A program made the translations under genes and the position numbers. The notes under the pieces were generated by a model that was not told where the DNA came from, did no database searches, and worked only from the letters and a program-made list of their open reading frames with translations. Below are positions 26,401 to 41,400 of a DNA stretch of 64,000 nucleotides, piece by piece. Numbering within the stretch: position 1 is the first letter of the stretch; each line of letters starts with the position of its first letter. The DNA comes from Nectonema munidae (taxonomy: Eukaryota; Nematomorpha; Nectonematoida; Nectonematidae), in assembly GCA_030549495.1 (NCBI GenBank), contig JAUIRK010000643.1, forward strand, positions 372,001 to 436,000, given 5' to 3'.

Positions 26401-29400
26401 AATATTAACCAATTTGATCACACCGTTCACTTTAAATGACTGATGATTTCCTAATATCCGAGATAAAGCAGATGTAATTAAGTAATTTAATTTAAAACTA
26501 CCTTAAACTTAAGAAATCAACAGTGTCATATATATGACTATATGCATATATCGGTTAAGTAGTTTTAGATCAAACTACTTAATGTCGTATGCTTTTTCTG
26601 GAATCGAATAGGTTACAATAGTTACAATAATACTTTTTTTCTTTATATAAGAAAGTGAAAAAAAATGTTTTATTATAATTTTCATTTAAAAATGTTACCT
26701 CGACTTTTCGAGTTAAATTTAAATTCAAATGATTTCCTGCAATTAGTTAAAAATTATTTAACTATAGTTAAAATTATTATTGATAAGTTAATTTTAGTTT
26801 TTCGGGACCGAACAGGGTTCATCTCTGATCAAGACGTCATTGGACTTCAACATCAAAATGCTTTTGACCTTGTTTTGGAAAATAATTTTAAATAAATATT
26901 TTTGAATAAGGTGAGTGTGGCCACATAAAAATAGTTCAAGGTTCACATGTGGACTGCGGGGCAGAGGTTGCCCAGCCCGGCCTCTAGATATTGATAAATT
27001 TAATGCATTTATTATCTTTATAAAATTCAGTTTCTTATAAATACCAATAGTCCAAAGCAAAAAACATTTGATTTATGAATGTGATGAATTTTTTTCTCTT
27101 AAAAATGTACAGCTCTTCAAAACTCTAATTTGTACATTTTATACACTAGAAAACTTTTGGGAGTTTGGAAAAAAGTTCATATTCTCAGGTAAAATTATTA
27201 TTTTCTTCATAATAAAAGATAAAAGATCCTTTAATAAAGTTTCTTTCAATAGACGCACCTCTAACAAGGAATATTAATGGTTTTTAATGAACTAATGAAC
27301 ATAGTCAAAAAATATAAAGTTTTCTCCAACCCCTCCTCCCAATTTTCAATAAAAAGTGAAGTCCGCGAATCTGACTAGCCAGTACCACGCGTTTTCTTGT
27401 TTTTTTGCTTACTAGCATGGTTTAAGAAGTAGTTATCATGCTTTTTAGGGACAAATTTTCCACTTTGCAATTATTTTTTCAATTATATTTTTGATTGAAT
27501 CATTCAAATATCACATGCACAGCTTTTTTTCATTGTTGCTCAAAAGTTATAAATAAAATGATTAAATAAAATTGTTTATTTAGAAAAAAGACTTACAGCT
27601 TCCTATGTTTAAAGTGCACATTTGGTAGTCTAGAGGAAATTTGATGAAATGCATTGGACAACTTGCTAAAATAGTTAGTCTGAAAAAAGTTATCTTGTAT
27701 TTAAAATCACAGCAAAATTTGTATGCTTTAAAATCAATCAAGAGTAAAATTAATAAATTAAAATGAGCAAAAAAACCGGTGATTATTTGTTTCAAAAATC
27801 GGTCTTATTTCCAGTAATGAAGGATCAAAAGTTTAAGGAGTAAATGTGAGGAAAAAATGAGCCAATGAGAGGACATAGTATAATGTCCCACCTTTTTAAA
27901 TACGCACTTCTGTATGGGTGGGGATATTTTTAATAGGCGCTGTTTTAACCAATCATTTTAGCGCTATTATTTCTAATTTTTGTATTTGTTTGTATTATTA
28001 TTATTCTATATATATATTTTTTTATTAAAATTAAGTAGTCATATAAAAAAAAAGAAAAGAAGTTATGAATAGAAAATATCGTGATTCTAAAACTTAGTGT
28101 TTTTATGGGCTGAATTATTTAGTGCTCGATTGCCGGATGAAAGTATTTGTACGGGCGCAACACAATTCTATTTTAAAGAGTTTTAAGGACATCGAATATA
28201 TACATACATCATCTATTCAGCTTTCTTGTGCGAAGCTTGAAGAGGTTTTTGCTCTCAAATGATGCAATTATAAGAGAGAAAGAGAGAGGCTTTTGAAGAT
28301 TTGCATAGTTAGTTCTTGCAGAAGAGAAGTAAGCAAGCACACATTGGAAATGGATTTGCATGGAAAAGTTATGAAAGTGATCTCCTTGGGAAAATGATGA
28401 AAGCGATGCCGCCGACAAGCGGTACCACTAAAAGGAAGAGAGTAAAGGAAGAGAAGGCAAGACGAAGAGCATGAAAGTAATTAACAAAACAAATAAATAA
28501 GGATGGAAGTGGCTAAAAGAAGTGACAGAAGTACAAGATGAAATAGTAGTTCCAAGAGGAGAGATGATGGCAATCAAATGATTATTGAGTCACAATGAAA
28601 AAAGATGGATGCTGGCGCGCAAAAACAGCTTTGAAGAAAAGAGCTACTTCCCTTGGCTTTGAAATGAAGGGAGTACAATGGAACACTCTTGTATTCACAC
28701 TTTTTCATAACACGGAGGAAAAATCATCTGAGATTCATGATAATCTTCACGATGATAAAGTTCATCATCTTCTTCTTGTTTGATGATGATGATGTGGTTG
28801 AGGATGAACTTAAAGATCACTCATTAGATCCGATCGTACTTTTTTAACGCCTAGAAAACCGCAAAGCATGAAGACACAATCATGTCAATTCAATTCAAAA
28901 TGGCAAAATTTATATGACATGTATGCAAACTATTTGTTTTAAATTTTATTCAAGAAAAAGCAGACGATGTATGTTTTTGAATTCTAATCGTCTGCTTATT
29001 TTTATAAAACAGAAAACAAACGATTTTCATTGAATGAGAAAGTGCTGTCGCATTAGGTCTGAAATGGTTAAAATAAAAAAATCGTCTCAACACTCAAAAA
29101 TAACGAAGGGATTTACTGCGTTACTATGGCAGCTTTATATCAAATTAGTTAATGTCTTCTGTTTTTCTAGATAAGATAAGAAAATGGAAAATCTAAGCCA
29201 TACTGTTGTCAGATTTCTAAATCATCTAAAAAAAAGAGAAAGTAATGAAAAAATAATTTTATTTTTTACAGAAATTATTAATATCAAGTATACACGCAAG
29301 TAGGACCAGTATGGCATGAGTTTCCCACGAAACGAAAATATTCTGATTTAACCCTTTCAAACATTCGTTTTCTAATATTAATCATCTGCTTTTCTTTTTC

Positions 29401-32400
29401 AACGAGTTTTTATATAATTAAAAGCATACGATTTTTATTTTAGGGACAGGTGCCCGATTGTGCGTGAAATGCTTGTATATATACATAAATGTATTTAAAA
29501 AGAAGACAGACGATTAGTCTTCTGGTACTTATAAGCTTAAAATATATTTAAATCCTAAAAAAGAGATACTTAATAATGCTTAGAACAATTTATCAAATAT
29601 CTTTTTTTGAAAATATTAATTAGGTGATGGTAGAAAAAATACTTTTTATGTTCGGAGTCATTTAAAAAAGAGGGGGAGCAAAAATTTTGATGAAAAATTA
29701 TTACACCTAGTGAATTCTAAATTTCAAACTTGATTAGTATTATCTTGGGTATAGATCTAATTATAAGAAATGAAAGAAAACCTTTATTAAATGAATCGAT
29801 CCTGTTCAAATGAGTAACAAATCGAATACAAATGTCAAAGAAGTGTCACTTCTACAATTTACTTCATTTTATATTTCTTTTTATGAATTACCAATAAATA
29901 AAATGGAGTGCTTGCTTGCTGGAGAATTAACAAAGAAAAAGATAGAATGAATCCAGAGGAGAGAAGAGTGGCTTGCAAAAGATGAACAAGAAAACTTTTG
30001 AAAAATTTAAGTTTTTTGTTGTCGACAGAAACACGAGATTTCACCGACAATAAAATAAAAATTTTACAATAAGCCAACGGATTTTTTCAAGATTGACATG
30101 TGGATGAGAAAAAAAGTTGAAAACACTTGATTTTCAAATGATTACTCCTCTGTTGCACGCTTTTTAGCCATTTTGAATAACTGAAGTATACTAGCTGTAC
30201 TTAGTTCCGGGCTAGTGAGCCGGAATTTTGACCTCAGGATATTTGCCAAGTAGACGTCTACACATTTAATATTAATTGAAAAAAGGATATTGGTCAAGTC
30301 ATAAATTTTTTTTCTGTATTCTAAAAGGGTTATTAAAAAGATGTCAGTTAGTTTATAAGTTTGGTTAATTATATAGTTAGCTAATTAGTTGACAAGTTAA
30401 TCAATTTGTTAGATGTAAGTTAGTTTAATTTTAGTATAGATAGCTTTTTGAGCAGAGAAGTTATACTAAGACATTTTACCTATTGACATTTTGATGCTTA
30501 AAATTAAAATGTGTATTTTTTGGGTGCATAAGCATAAAATAGAATGTAATTTTATAATATATTTTTAATTTTTTGTTTAAATAAAATTTTTTAAAAGAAA
30601 GAAAAAAAAGAAGAAATTTATTCACAAATGTGAAACACAAAAAACATAGTATAGGAAAAATATGTATAAGTTCTTTAAAATTATATACAACAAAACAAGA
30701 ACCAAATACAGTGAAGAAAATATAATAATATGCTTTCTAGGATTGATACAATAAGGCGCCTAAAGAGCGGTTGATGTCACCCAATAAAAACTCGAGGAAG
30801 AAAAAGAAAATTTATGTTGTGAAAAATTCATGCTTTTGGAGAAAATGGGAATAAAAAAGAACAGTTTGCTTATAGATGTGAAACTTGAAAGATAGAATTT
30901 GGAAAAGTTTGAGATATCTCAAAGTATAACCGGTGCGAGGTTATGATTCAAATTTAAGAGTAGAGTGCAGTAGTATACAGTGGATAAATTTGCAGAGGAA
31001 AAATCCTACAGATTTTTCATAAGTTTGAGGTAATTGTAAAAGTTGGTTTTATGATTTTTCGCGTGAAAATTGAAAATTATTGGACTATCACGCAAGATGG
31101 GCTTTATTTGCGTTGAGTATTGCCAATAAAGTGTAAAAGTAACTTGCTCAGATTGTTTAGTGATGGAAGCGTAAATTCAAACCCTAAACTCTTCAAAGAG
31201 AAAGTAATCTCTGCCTATCCAGAGAGAATTGACTGCTCTAAGAAAGACTGTTTTTCCTGTAAATTTTTGTGATTCATTTTTATTTATGTTTTTTTTATTT
31301 TTATTTATATATATTTTTTTCATTAATTGTGTTAGACATTCCTTAAGCGGTTTATATAAACCTTTGGAAGCTAACCTCATCAATGAAATTTTTATCTCTA
31401 ATTTTACTAATCTTGATCTATACAAAAATATGTAGTTCCTTTTTATTAATGATCCTGTTAATGTTTTGAATAAAGTTCTTCTTCTTCTTCTTCTTCTTCA
31501 TGAACCAGTGGTGCCGGTTTCGAATGCCAATAATCGTGGCATCCCTATCATCCCTCCACTTATGGAAAATTATTCTTCCATTGCATGCATTTTAACAACT
31601 AAAAAAGAGTAAAAATAACTCTTCTGATGTAAAGAGATAGATTCTTCATGTTGACAGCATATCGATTTTCAGCACAACCGATTGCTGCTATCCTACTTCC
31701 ACACTTCAAAGTAAACTTTAAATAATAATAAAAGTAATCCCAGCAGTAGTAGTAGAGTGTTTTATTATAGAGTATAATAAGACGCGAAGAAAAGTGGCTG
31801 AGAAATGAATATTAATATTTCTTACCACCATCATTATTTATCCAGAGCGTAGAGAGAGAGAGAGAAAGAAGGAGAGTTACTTAGCTGTTTATTATAATTT
31901 TTATGGAAATTAAAATACAATAATACACCACAAAACCAACATTATGACTGGTGGATAATAGCAAGAAACATCGTCACCATCTAACGCTAAAACACTTCAT
32001 AAATATGAAAGAACTCTTGCTTGCTTGAAAAATACTGTGCAAAAACTTATCCAAGTGATTTACTTCTCCTTTAATGAGAAAGTGTGATTAATATTATTTA
32101 TTTTACTCTTACAAACTCTCAAATTCTTGATCTGAGCGAGTAAATTTGTTTGTGTATATGACGTGATGAGTTAGCTTAGAATAGACTAAGGCTTGGGAGT
32201 TGAATTAAATTTTAATAGCATTCCCCTTCTTTTATACTACACAACCTTTTTTTATTTTGAAAGCGGTTTTTAGTCTCAGATATTCTTTATTTTTTTAATA
32301 TAAATATTGTTTATGTAAACACACTCATACAAATTTAAAGACAAGGTAAAAAATATAAAGATACCTTTGGGACAATTGCGCGGCTTACGTGAAAATACGG

Positions 32401-35400
32401 GTAAGGAAGGTTTGAATGCTGAATCAAATATGGTGGTAAAAAATAAAATATTATCCTACTTAAAAAAAGCTTCTTAAATGTCTAGACAAAAACTTCCATC
32501 TTGACAGGAAGATGATAGCCCTCGATGGACTAAAGCCCCGCGTGCTAACACCTGGTCTCTTTAGTTAGATCACCAGATATAAAAACTTTACATATCATCC
32601 AATTATGAAAAATTATACTTCCATTCTATGTGAAATCAATGATGGGTCATTTGAAAATTCAAGAATGTCCATTTTAAATATTTACATTTTTATGTTAAAA
32701 TATTTTATTAATTTTATTTCCAAGGCAGATAGATGGCTTAGTATTAGAACTATTTTGTATTGTGATCAAGTCATTCTTAGGACTCTTTGACAAATTTGTT
32801 TAACTTTAATAAAGTAATTCAGAACGTGTACATTGGCTTCCTCTACATTTAAAATATACGTCTCCTGCATAAATTCTATTTTTTTTCACAATATATCTTA
32901 TATGATAGTAGACCGAATTTAATAAAACTAAATATCTAGCTAACAAACAAAAAATGAATTTATACTATGGGAAATAAATTTTTTTAAAAATAATACTCAT
33001 TTAATTGCAATCTAACTAATATATTTTCATATCAGGCAGGTAGGTCGCCAGACTCTCAAGACAAAGCAACACGTGGCTCTTCTAGCTCTTCTAGCTCTTC
33101 TAATATAAAGTGTATAAATGTAGTTATTATATCAAGATAACTGTTTTGATTCATTTATACTATCGTATAAAAAATAAAGAAGCCACGTGCTTAAAATTTA
33201 GAGGGAAGGCGTTGGAGAGGGATGGTAGAAGTATAAAAGTTCTATACAAAATTTAGAAAGAGGAAGATACCTTTGACTGTAGTAGAGTTGGCCGTTTGAA
33301 GATAGGCGTAAGAATTTGTTGGGAACCGTCATCCTGTGCAGATAAGACTCCCTTCCATTCAAAAAGTAGGTGTCCGGCTTCCAAATTTTGTCCAAGAACT
33401 TGATGCTGAGTGTGAAAGAAGCGATTGCAGATAAATTATCGAATTTGAGGCGCTCATCTAACCACGATTGTCGGAAAAAAACGTCCATTGAGTATTGCTA
33501 CAACAGCATACGAGAGAATTTAAACGATTCTTCATCGGGTAAAAGTGATTAGATGCAAAAGAGATGGCCCTAAGACAAATTAATTTATCATTAATCTAAT
33601 AAAAGGGGATGACTTGCTTGTAGAGATTGAAAGCATGACATTTTAAAATATTTTATTTACGTAAGTATACAAGAAATAAGTAAATTAGGATGGCGGCTTG
33701 TCCATTTTCACCGTTTATTTCAAGAGATAAAAATAAAGAGGAGCTTATTTTTAATAAAATTGCTGCTTTTTTACATTTTCCCAAGTCTATTAGTATCAAT
33801 ATTAATTAATATTTTACTAAAAACTTATAAATTAAAATAATTTTTATCAGTTAATAAAAACAACAAATACTTATAGAAGCTATTTTAAAATTACGAAAAG
33901 TCCAATATTTCAAACCGAAAAATCCCAAGAAGGAAAAAAGGTATGAAAGCTTAAACTCTAGTTACAGCGTGAAAATAGTTAAGACGGATCGCTTTTTTTA
34001 ATTGAAAATGAGAGAATAAACGTTTGCTTCAAATACTACTTATTAAAAGAATCTCCTCTATTGTTTTTCTTCCTGAAAATCCCTTGATATATACATAATT
34101 GTACACCCCCTGGGATTAGCTTTGCTCCGTTGTATTGATAGTCAGGCGGATATAATTAATGTTGATGCTAATTATTAAAAACTTGAATAATATCAGTAAG
34201 TTAATTTGTTAACTAGTTAATTAGTAAATTAGTTATTTAATGAGCTATTTTTTAAATAGTATTTTTCAATAGTAGCGTGGGAAGGTTGGTTACCTACTTT
34301 GCTTCGATGCCACTAGATCTCGGGTTCAATCCAGCATCAAGCCTTCTTTGCTCAAAGATGATGCCTTTAGCTTTAGTTATCGAAATCAAAAGTTGCATAT
34401 ATTTGAAACTTGATCTTACCAATTCTAGGTACTAGTCACAATGGCTTCCTGTCTAATTTAAATTTACAATTCTATATCCTTCGGATATTTCACATTTTAA
34501 CATAATTTCTACAATAAAAAGTTTCAAAATATGTAGAGATGAAGAAAAAAGCTATCACACAAATTTGACAATTGTAACCCTGATTCAAATTATTTTTTAG
34601 TATTTTCTTTTACATAACGTAATATGCTCCCATTTTTGAATCTCTAGTGAAAATGATATAGGTTTAACGTAAATACCACCTAGAGCAAATTTCATTTAAA
34701 TTATTCATTTTTATTTTTTATTCATATTTTTAATGACTATACACAATTTGCCTAAGGGTCAGTATCGTATAAATATATTATCTTGAATTTAGCTAACAAA
34801 TTTAATAGTTAAACAAGTATTTTATGTTTTTTGGTACAGGACTTATTGGATGTTGTTCCCTTTGAATCATTATAGTCTTACTAAGGAAATCTCGCCTGAG
34901 TTGAAAGATCATTTCATGCCAGATTGAAACTAAGATGAAGATTTAATTTTCTCTAAGAAGAAAAATCATTTTCTGCTAGGTATTTAATTTAGGATGAACT
35001 TTTAGTCTTTTTTTCATTATAAAATAAAATGATCTAATTTCACTTTTTAAATTTTGGGTGCTTAAAATTTTTTTTCCCATTAATTTATACAAGTAAAGTA
35101 TAGAGATGAATCCGATGTGGAATTTTTTGTATCCCATATGAGGATGACGTAAAATTTTTTTAGTAATTTTCTTGTCAAACTCTAAGAGTGAAGGTTTAGA
35201 CATTCATTTCAAAATAAAATAAAAATTTATACGTGGCGATCGATTTACTACTGCCATTTTATAATTTTTTGACAGACAAAAAGTATTGAAAAAAAAAATT
35301 AAAATTGAGCTGTGGTTGAAAAAATAAGTTCATAAAGTATACTAATGACCGGAAAAAATATTTCTATTCGTGTGATTTCTGTTTGCCTCGCCTATTCTAA

Positions 35401-38400
35401 AGACAATTATTTTACAATTTTCAATTTTTCCAAAACTACTAAATTTTAAAATATTGAGACGATGCACGTAAAATTTATATGAATCGTTCAAGGCGCATGT
35501 TTGAGAAATTAAATCATCTGCTTTTATTTTGAATAAATTTCCATATAACTCAAAACATAAGATTTTACTTTGTGTGAGATTAGTTACCCAGCGCGCTTGG
35601 GAATTTGCCTATCATTTTCAACGAATTTTTATATAGCGCAACCCTTTCATGCACAATGGGCCACCAGTGTCCAATAGAATAAAAATAGTTTGTTTAAGGT
35701 ATACTCATTGAAATGAAAGCAGGTGATATATTTGGAAAACGAATGCCTGAACCCATATGATATTTAATCATGCCTGGAAGGCAGTGTTAGCAAAAATTAT
35801 ATTAATTTTAGCATTTTTATTTCATTTAGCATCTAATATTTATCAGTATTATAAATCAAATCAGATTGTGAATATGGAGCTTTTTTACTTTGAATTTTTT
35901 TATGCGATTATGCAAAAATGTGTTTTATCAAATTCTTTCACAGCAGTGAGAAGGAATGTACATCATCTAAGAAGATTTGTTAATCACCATTACTAAAGTG
36001 GTGTTTCTTTGAAGATTTAAATCAATACAGAAAAAAAGGACGTAAAATTTTACGATTTTGTTGTCATTAAATTTCATAATTTTTTTATGGCTTTATATAT
36101 ATTATACAGTATAATTAAATTAATTCTGTTTCAATAGGCAACATGTATTTCTGTGACAAGGCACATTACTATTTAGGAAGCAGCTAACTCTACACAACAA
36201 TCAAAGTATGAGAGCAATAATGGAAAAAATTAAATTAACTTAATGATGAAAGTGTAGAGTGTAATAAATTTTTTCAAGTCAACATTTTTTTTCATTATAG
36301 CACTTGAATATATTCAAAGCATTTCCCTGCGCAAGAATAGCAAATATGCAAAAATTGATGCATTCTATGTATAAGCACTTTCAAACATTCAATAACTCTG
36401 ATATTTCACAGCTCATTTAACACACGCATAATTTTGCCAAACCTACGGCACATATATCATCAATAGAAGTAAGTTAGGGACCACATACTCTTCAGTAGAG
36501 ATGTATCGGATGTGAAATTTTTTGTATCCTCTGATGCAGATTCAGTAATCAAATTTGATATCCTAGCGGATGCGGATGAGAATGTGAGATTAATTTTTCA
36601 GGCGGATGGGGATATCATAATTTGTATTCTAAGCAAACGCTAACTTCTTAAAAATGTAGAGAGATGACAATGTATATGTTTTACCATAAAGAAATACTTA
36701 TCATAAAAATTTTCGATAAAGTAAGCATTAAAAAATTCCGAAAAAACGTTGCGATATATAGAAAAAAGAAAGATGTTTGAAAATTGCAAATGTGAATGTT
36801 ATTGCGGATGTTGAAACATGATCCGCGGATGAGGATTTCAAAAAGATGTAAAAAATTTTGCGCAATATATCCGATACATCTCAACTTTTAAGAGACCAAA
36901 TACTATAATAAGTGTTTAGACCAAGGGTTCTCAACCTTTTTTCTACCATGGCCCCCTTTTTGCTCAAATATTATTGTATGGCCCCATAAAGTTTTCCATA
37001 TATTTTTCTATTTTTTAGAGGTTAAAAACGAAAATTCGTGACTTTTTAATAAAGTTATTCATTCAAACAACACATAACATCAAAGCAAAAAAACTGTAAA
37101 ATTCCTTAAAAAATTATAGTGCTTCTATAACTTTTTTTCATAATAGTTTATAATTAGAGTTGCCTTCCAATTGAATCTTTTTTACTTCATATTAACGGTC
37201 TAAGCCTAGTAGATGTGGAAACAAAACTATAAAAAAGTTCATGAAAATAGAATTTTCATATAAAGTTTCAAGATATAGTTGCTAAAATAGTTTTTGCATC
37301 ATATGTATATAATATAGAAAAATAGACAAAGCTTTCGGGCATTTTTATAAATAAAAATGAGTCTTTTCGTCAACTTACTTTTTTATGTAATCATCCACCT
37401 ATATCAATACGAACTTATAACTTGTTTTGTGACTTCTCTACGATCTGATGTATTGTATTTAAATCATATATTTTTCTGTGGCCTCCTTAAAATTTCTTGT
37501 GGCCCCTCAGGGGGCTATATGGCCCACGTTGAGAAACCCTGGTTTAAACGATACAAAAATTTTGTACTATTCCGACGGAAAAAATATTGCGATTCGGATT
37601 CTCGATTTAAATAAATTACATTTATTTTTAATAAATCAGACTTTCCGCATTAAGTATACCTTCAAGGGTATGGAGTTTATCAGAGACGAATGCTAGAGTT
37701 TATAAAATTAGATTTGAAAAAAAGGATTTTCTATAGTTCAGTCATTCACCCAGTTAGTCAAAGCCGATTTTTTTTTAGATATAAAACTTTATTTCTATGG
37801 AGTCAACCGTTAACCTTTGAAAAAATTGCACTATTTGCAATGTTTTTCTTATTCTGAGGTTTTACGAACTTTTTAAACCTCCACAATATATTTTAAACTG
37901 TTTTCTGTGTGAAATATAGCGTATGGGTTATTTTTTATAGACGCACTGATAGCAGTAAATATTTGAAGTAAACTGCAAGGTTTATCAACTCTGGGCGAAT
38001 TGCCAATTCTGGGCGAAAATAATATTCATATTTTCAAAAATATATTAGGCACATAGTTAACCACAGTAAAAATATAAATATGTAAACCAATTTCTAAATG
38101 GACCGTATAACATTTTGGAAGGCTAATATCGAAGTTAGAATTAGTGTTGGTGTTTGAGTTAGGGTTGAGGTTAGGTCTGGTGTTAGCGAATCGTACATAC
38201 ACATGAGCATTTACATATGCATTTTGGACACAAACTTTCCTATTTATTGTTATTAATACACGTCTGACAAAAAACATCTAGACATGCATACGAATACATA
38301 CATATTGACATTTGAAACCCATACACTGAAATACATAAATGTAAAAAATAGAAGTATATCTGTTTTTAGATTTAAGTATTTCAGTGTCTGGGTGTATATG

Positions 38401-41400
38401 TATGTATTGTATACGTATGTATGCATATATTTGTATGTATGAATGTGTATGTATGACTAGATGTTTTCTTGTGTCAGACGAGTATTAATAGAAATAAATA
38501 GAAAAGTTTGTGTCAAGAATGTCAAAAAATGTATATATATGTATGTAAGATTGAGCAAGACTAAACCTAACCATAATACACTATCACTAACTATAATACT
38601 AATACTGAGGCTAATTCTACAGTAATCTTAGCCCAGATAATACATTTTCAAAATTTTATACATTATGGCTCATTTAAATAATCTCAAATTTTCGAAAAAT
38701 AATAATCGCTCAAAATATGGTTCAATTCGGCGATAATCCAAAATTTATTTATTTTTTTACTCTACTCATATTTTACACTTTCAATTAGTGATGGTAGAAT
38801 TATTATTCAATATCCACTTTACCCCTGATTTTGACTATTCAATTTTTTTCCCTCAATTTGTATAATAGTTGACAAGATCTCAACCAATTTAAAAGTCTAA
38901 AATAATAAGTATCAAATATTGGCTAAACGCTGAATTCTGTGTTTAATTATATTTGTCAATTCAACAAAAGTATAATTTTTCTGAGATAACAAATGTTTCA
39001 TAAAGTTGAAATTTGAAATCTATGTAAGGATATCGAAAGGTTAAAATTTTACCTGTGGGGTTTTGGCAAAATTCCGTTTTAGTTCCATACAAAATATCTT
39101 ATCGGCGAAACATAGTGTATTCAGTGCCACACCTCCCGCATAACTGCATAGACGGCAGTTAAACCACATGGAGAGAATCTCAAAAATTTCAAATTTGGAA
39201 AAACAAAGTGAAACTGATGTGGCTTCATTTGCCTAAACCGCTCTTTTACACAGTGTGTTTGTTTAGTGATGATGATCGAATACAAGAGAACTTACGAGTT
39301 GGAATACAGTTAAATATTATTTGAATTATTTCTTTCGAAAAAATTATATATATTAATTGTAAAAAAATTTTAACTCCGGGAAAATGTGTTTTTAAATGGA
39401 CCAATATGCGGGGAATAGTCAAATATTGAAAAAGTATAGATTGGCCACTAAGATGCGACAATAAGAATAACCCAGTTTAACCCTTTGTTGACAAGAATTT
39501 TTAAAACTAATCGTCTGCTTTTTTTCAATAAAATTTTATATACTAAAAGCAGACGATTTTCATTTCATGGTACACGCGTCTCACAGTGGCCCTCAAAGGA
39601 TTAAACATTGTAACTACGGGAAATTTTGTCATCTGCAAAATTTAATTTTGGCTAAAACTAAATTTCTATATTTTATTTTTATAAGATATCACCTTTAACC
39701 CTTTGAAAAAGTTATCATTGTCACAAGAAATGGAAACCGTCTGCTTTAAATATTTATTAAAAATGAAAGCAGACGATTAGTCTTCAAAATTTTGGTCCTC
39801 TTAAACTCATTGGGATTCGTCTAAAAAATAAAAAAAACATGACATTTATAAGAAAGATATAGAATACCTCTGCTCAAGATTACCACGCCATGACCATAAT
39901 AATAAATATTCAGTTAAATGAAAAAAAATTACCCTCTAATATATATTATTTATTTTTAATAAAAATATGTTTTATATCTTCATATTTTTTTTAAAAATAA
40001 ATAATATTTATTAGAGGGTAATTTTTTTCCATTTAACTAAACATTTATTATTACCCTCACCTGACTCTTTTACAAAATATGCCCCTCTTTTGAAATTCAA
40101 ACCAACCTTTTTGCAATTATGTTTTCTCTCAATGCAAAAAATATTTTTACTGTTTATATAAAATTTTCACAAAATAAATAATTATTATTTTATCAAAATC
40201 ATTTTAACTAATCAGTTATATTACTCACTTGTGAGTCGATTTCAATTTCAAAAGGTATCCTTAAAACCAGGGTTAAAGCACGCTTACGGATTTTTTAAAG
40301 TATTTTAAATAAAAAAAGGAAAATGCATTTTTTGAAAGCCTATTGAGTGAGTGGACTCTTCATCAATCAAATACGGCAGTAAGGGATTTTTAAGCATTAT
40401 GCGCCGGAGCTTGATTTTTGCAAGTAATATGAAAGTGCTTGAATTTGGAGATTTTTTCAAAAAACTGCGCAATTAAAACAAACGGGATAAGCAATACCAT
40501 TTTCTTTTCATTGATAGGCCCCATATTTCTGATGTAAAGATTGGAAGAAACTTCTAAGTAATTTCCTAAAATAAAATTTTCAAGCTTAAATGATGAACAG
40601 CTCTCTCATAACCTGTTATAACAATTCAAACATCATTTTTAAGAATAATCTTACAAAAAGGATGACATGGGGAGTAAAAATTTATTTCCATTAGAATTGA
40701 TAGCAAATTTTAAGTGTTTTTGTAATTTCTAACAATTGAGGTGTATTCTATGTAATATATATATATTTTATATTTGCGACGGACATATGCCCCACCCCCT
40801 GTATGCGATGGCCCTGGAAATGAAACAAAAGGCAGGAGTTTGATTATTAAATCTACACAACTAATTTTTTCATTGGTCAAAACAAATTGGAAAATAAAGA
40901 AGTGTCTTAACCAGAATGAAAAAATTATCAAAAAGATAGTATAACTACTTTTTTGGAGTTAAAAAATCTCGAAAGAAGAAAAATAAATTTAAATAATTCA
41001 TAACGAATTCAATGAGCAAAAACTGAATTCGCGAATATCAAGTGCGCGCGATTATTCACCTCCATTTTTTGTCAAATTGTCATACTTTTTCATATTTGTT
41101 ATTTCAATATAAGTCTCTTATCTTGATTAAAGAAAATGAGATTTAGGTTCTTAGTTCTTTCGATGCCCCCCGTCCATGCATAAGAGATGGCCTTACCTTC
41201 TATTAAGTAGTTGTAATGTAAGAAATTAAATTCTATGACTGAATTCCGAAAGAACTTAAAAAAGGCCGACAAATTGTGGGGTAGGAAAAATTTCGAAGGG
41301 AAAGAAGGAGAAAAAATAAAAAATTTCTAACTAACTATCCAACAAACTGAACTAACTGGTTGATTAACTAACTTATTTAATATTAATCAAGCTAAAAAAA

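Larger units (their letters stand above)
27680..33270. other. Intron between Cys-loop exon and loop A exon
   Basis: A 5.6-kb AT-rich intron. It holds copies of the TTAA MITE family (about 28950-29060 and 29352-29471), a possible LINE 3' end with a (TTC)n tail near 31499, and otherwise unrecognised sequence. Several short open frames (28595-28783, 29859-30077, 32605-32790) have no supportable function. Confidence 0.5.
33498..40497. other. Intron between loop A exon and 68-base exon
   Basis: A 7-kb intron. It contains a SINE head (34274), MITE and hAT remnants (35101, 36498, 36922), a foldback repeat (38227), an unrecognised open stretch (39044), two TTAA MITEs (39481, 39699) and a 157-bp palindrome (39897). 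The rest is AT-rich and bland. Confidence 0.5.

Noticed and set aside
26925-26990. Stray hAT terminus (cagaggttgcccagcccggcctctag)
   Set aside because: The words look like a hAT end, but no partner end or target duplication was found, so it is not listed as an element.
40231-40300. Alternative candidate for the missing 68-base receptor exon, ending CACAA|GTGAGT
   Set aside because: The phase was right but the residues did not match the family. The exon at 40498-40565 fits in size, phase and sequence.
40784-41190. Pair of similar GC-rich words (ccccaccccctgtatgcgatggcc and a second like it) as MITE ends
   Set aside because: They point in the same direction, not inverted, so they do not bound one element.
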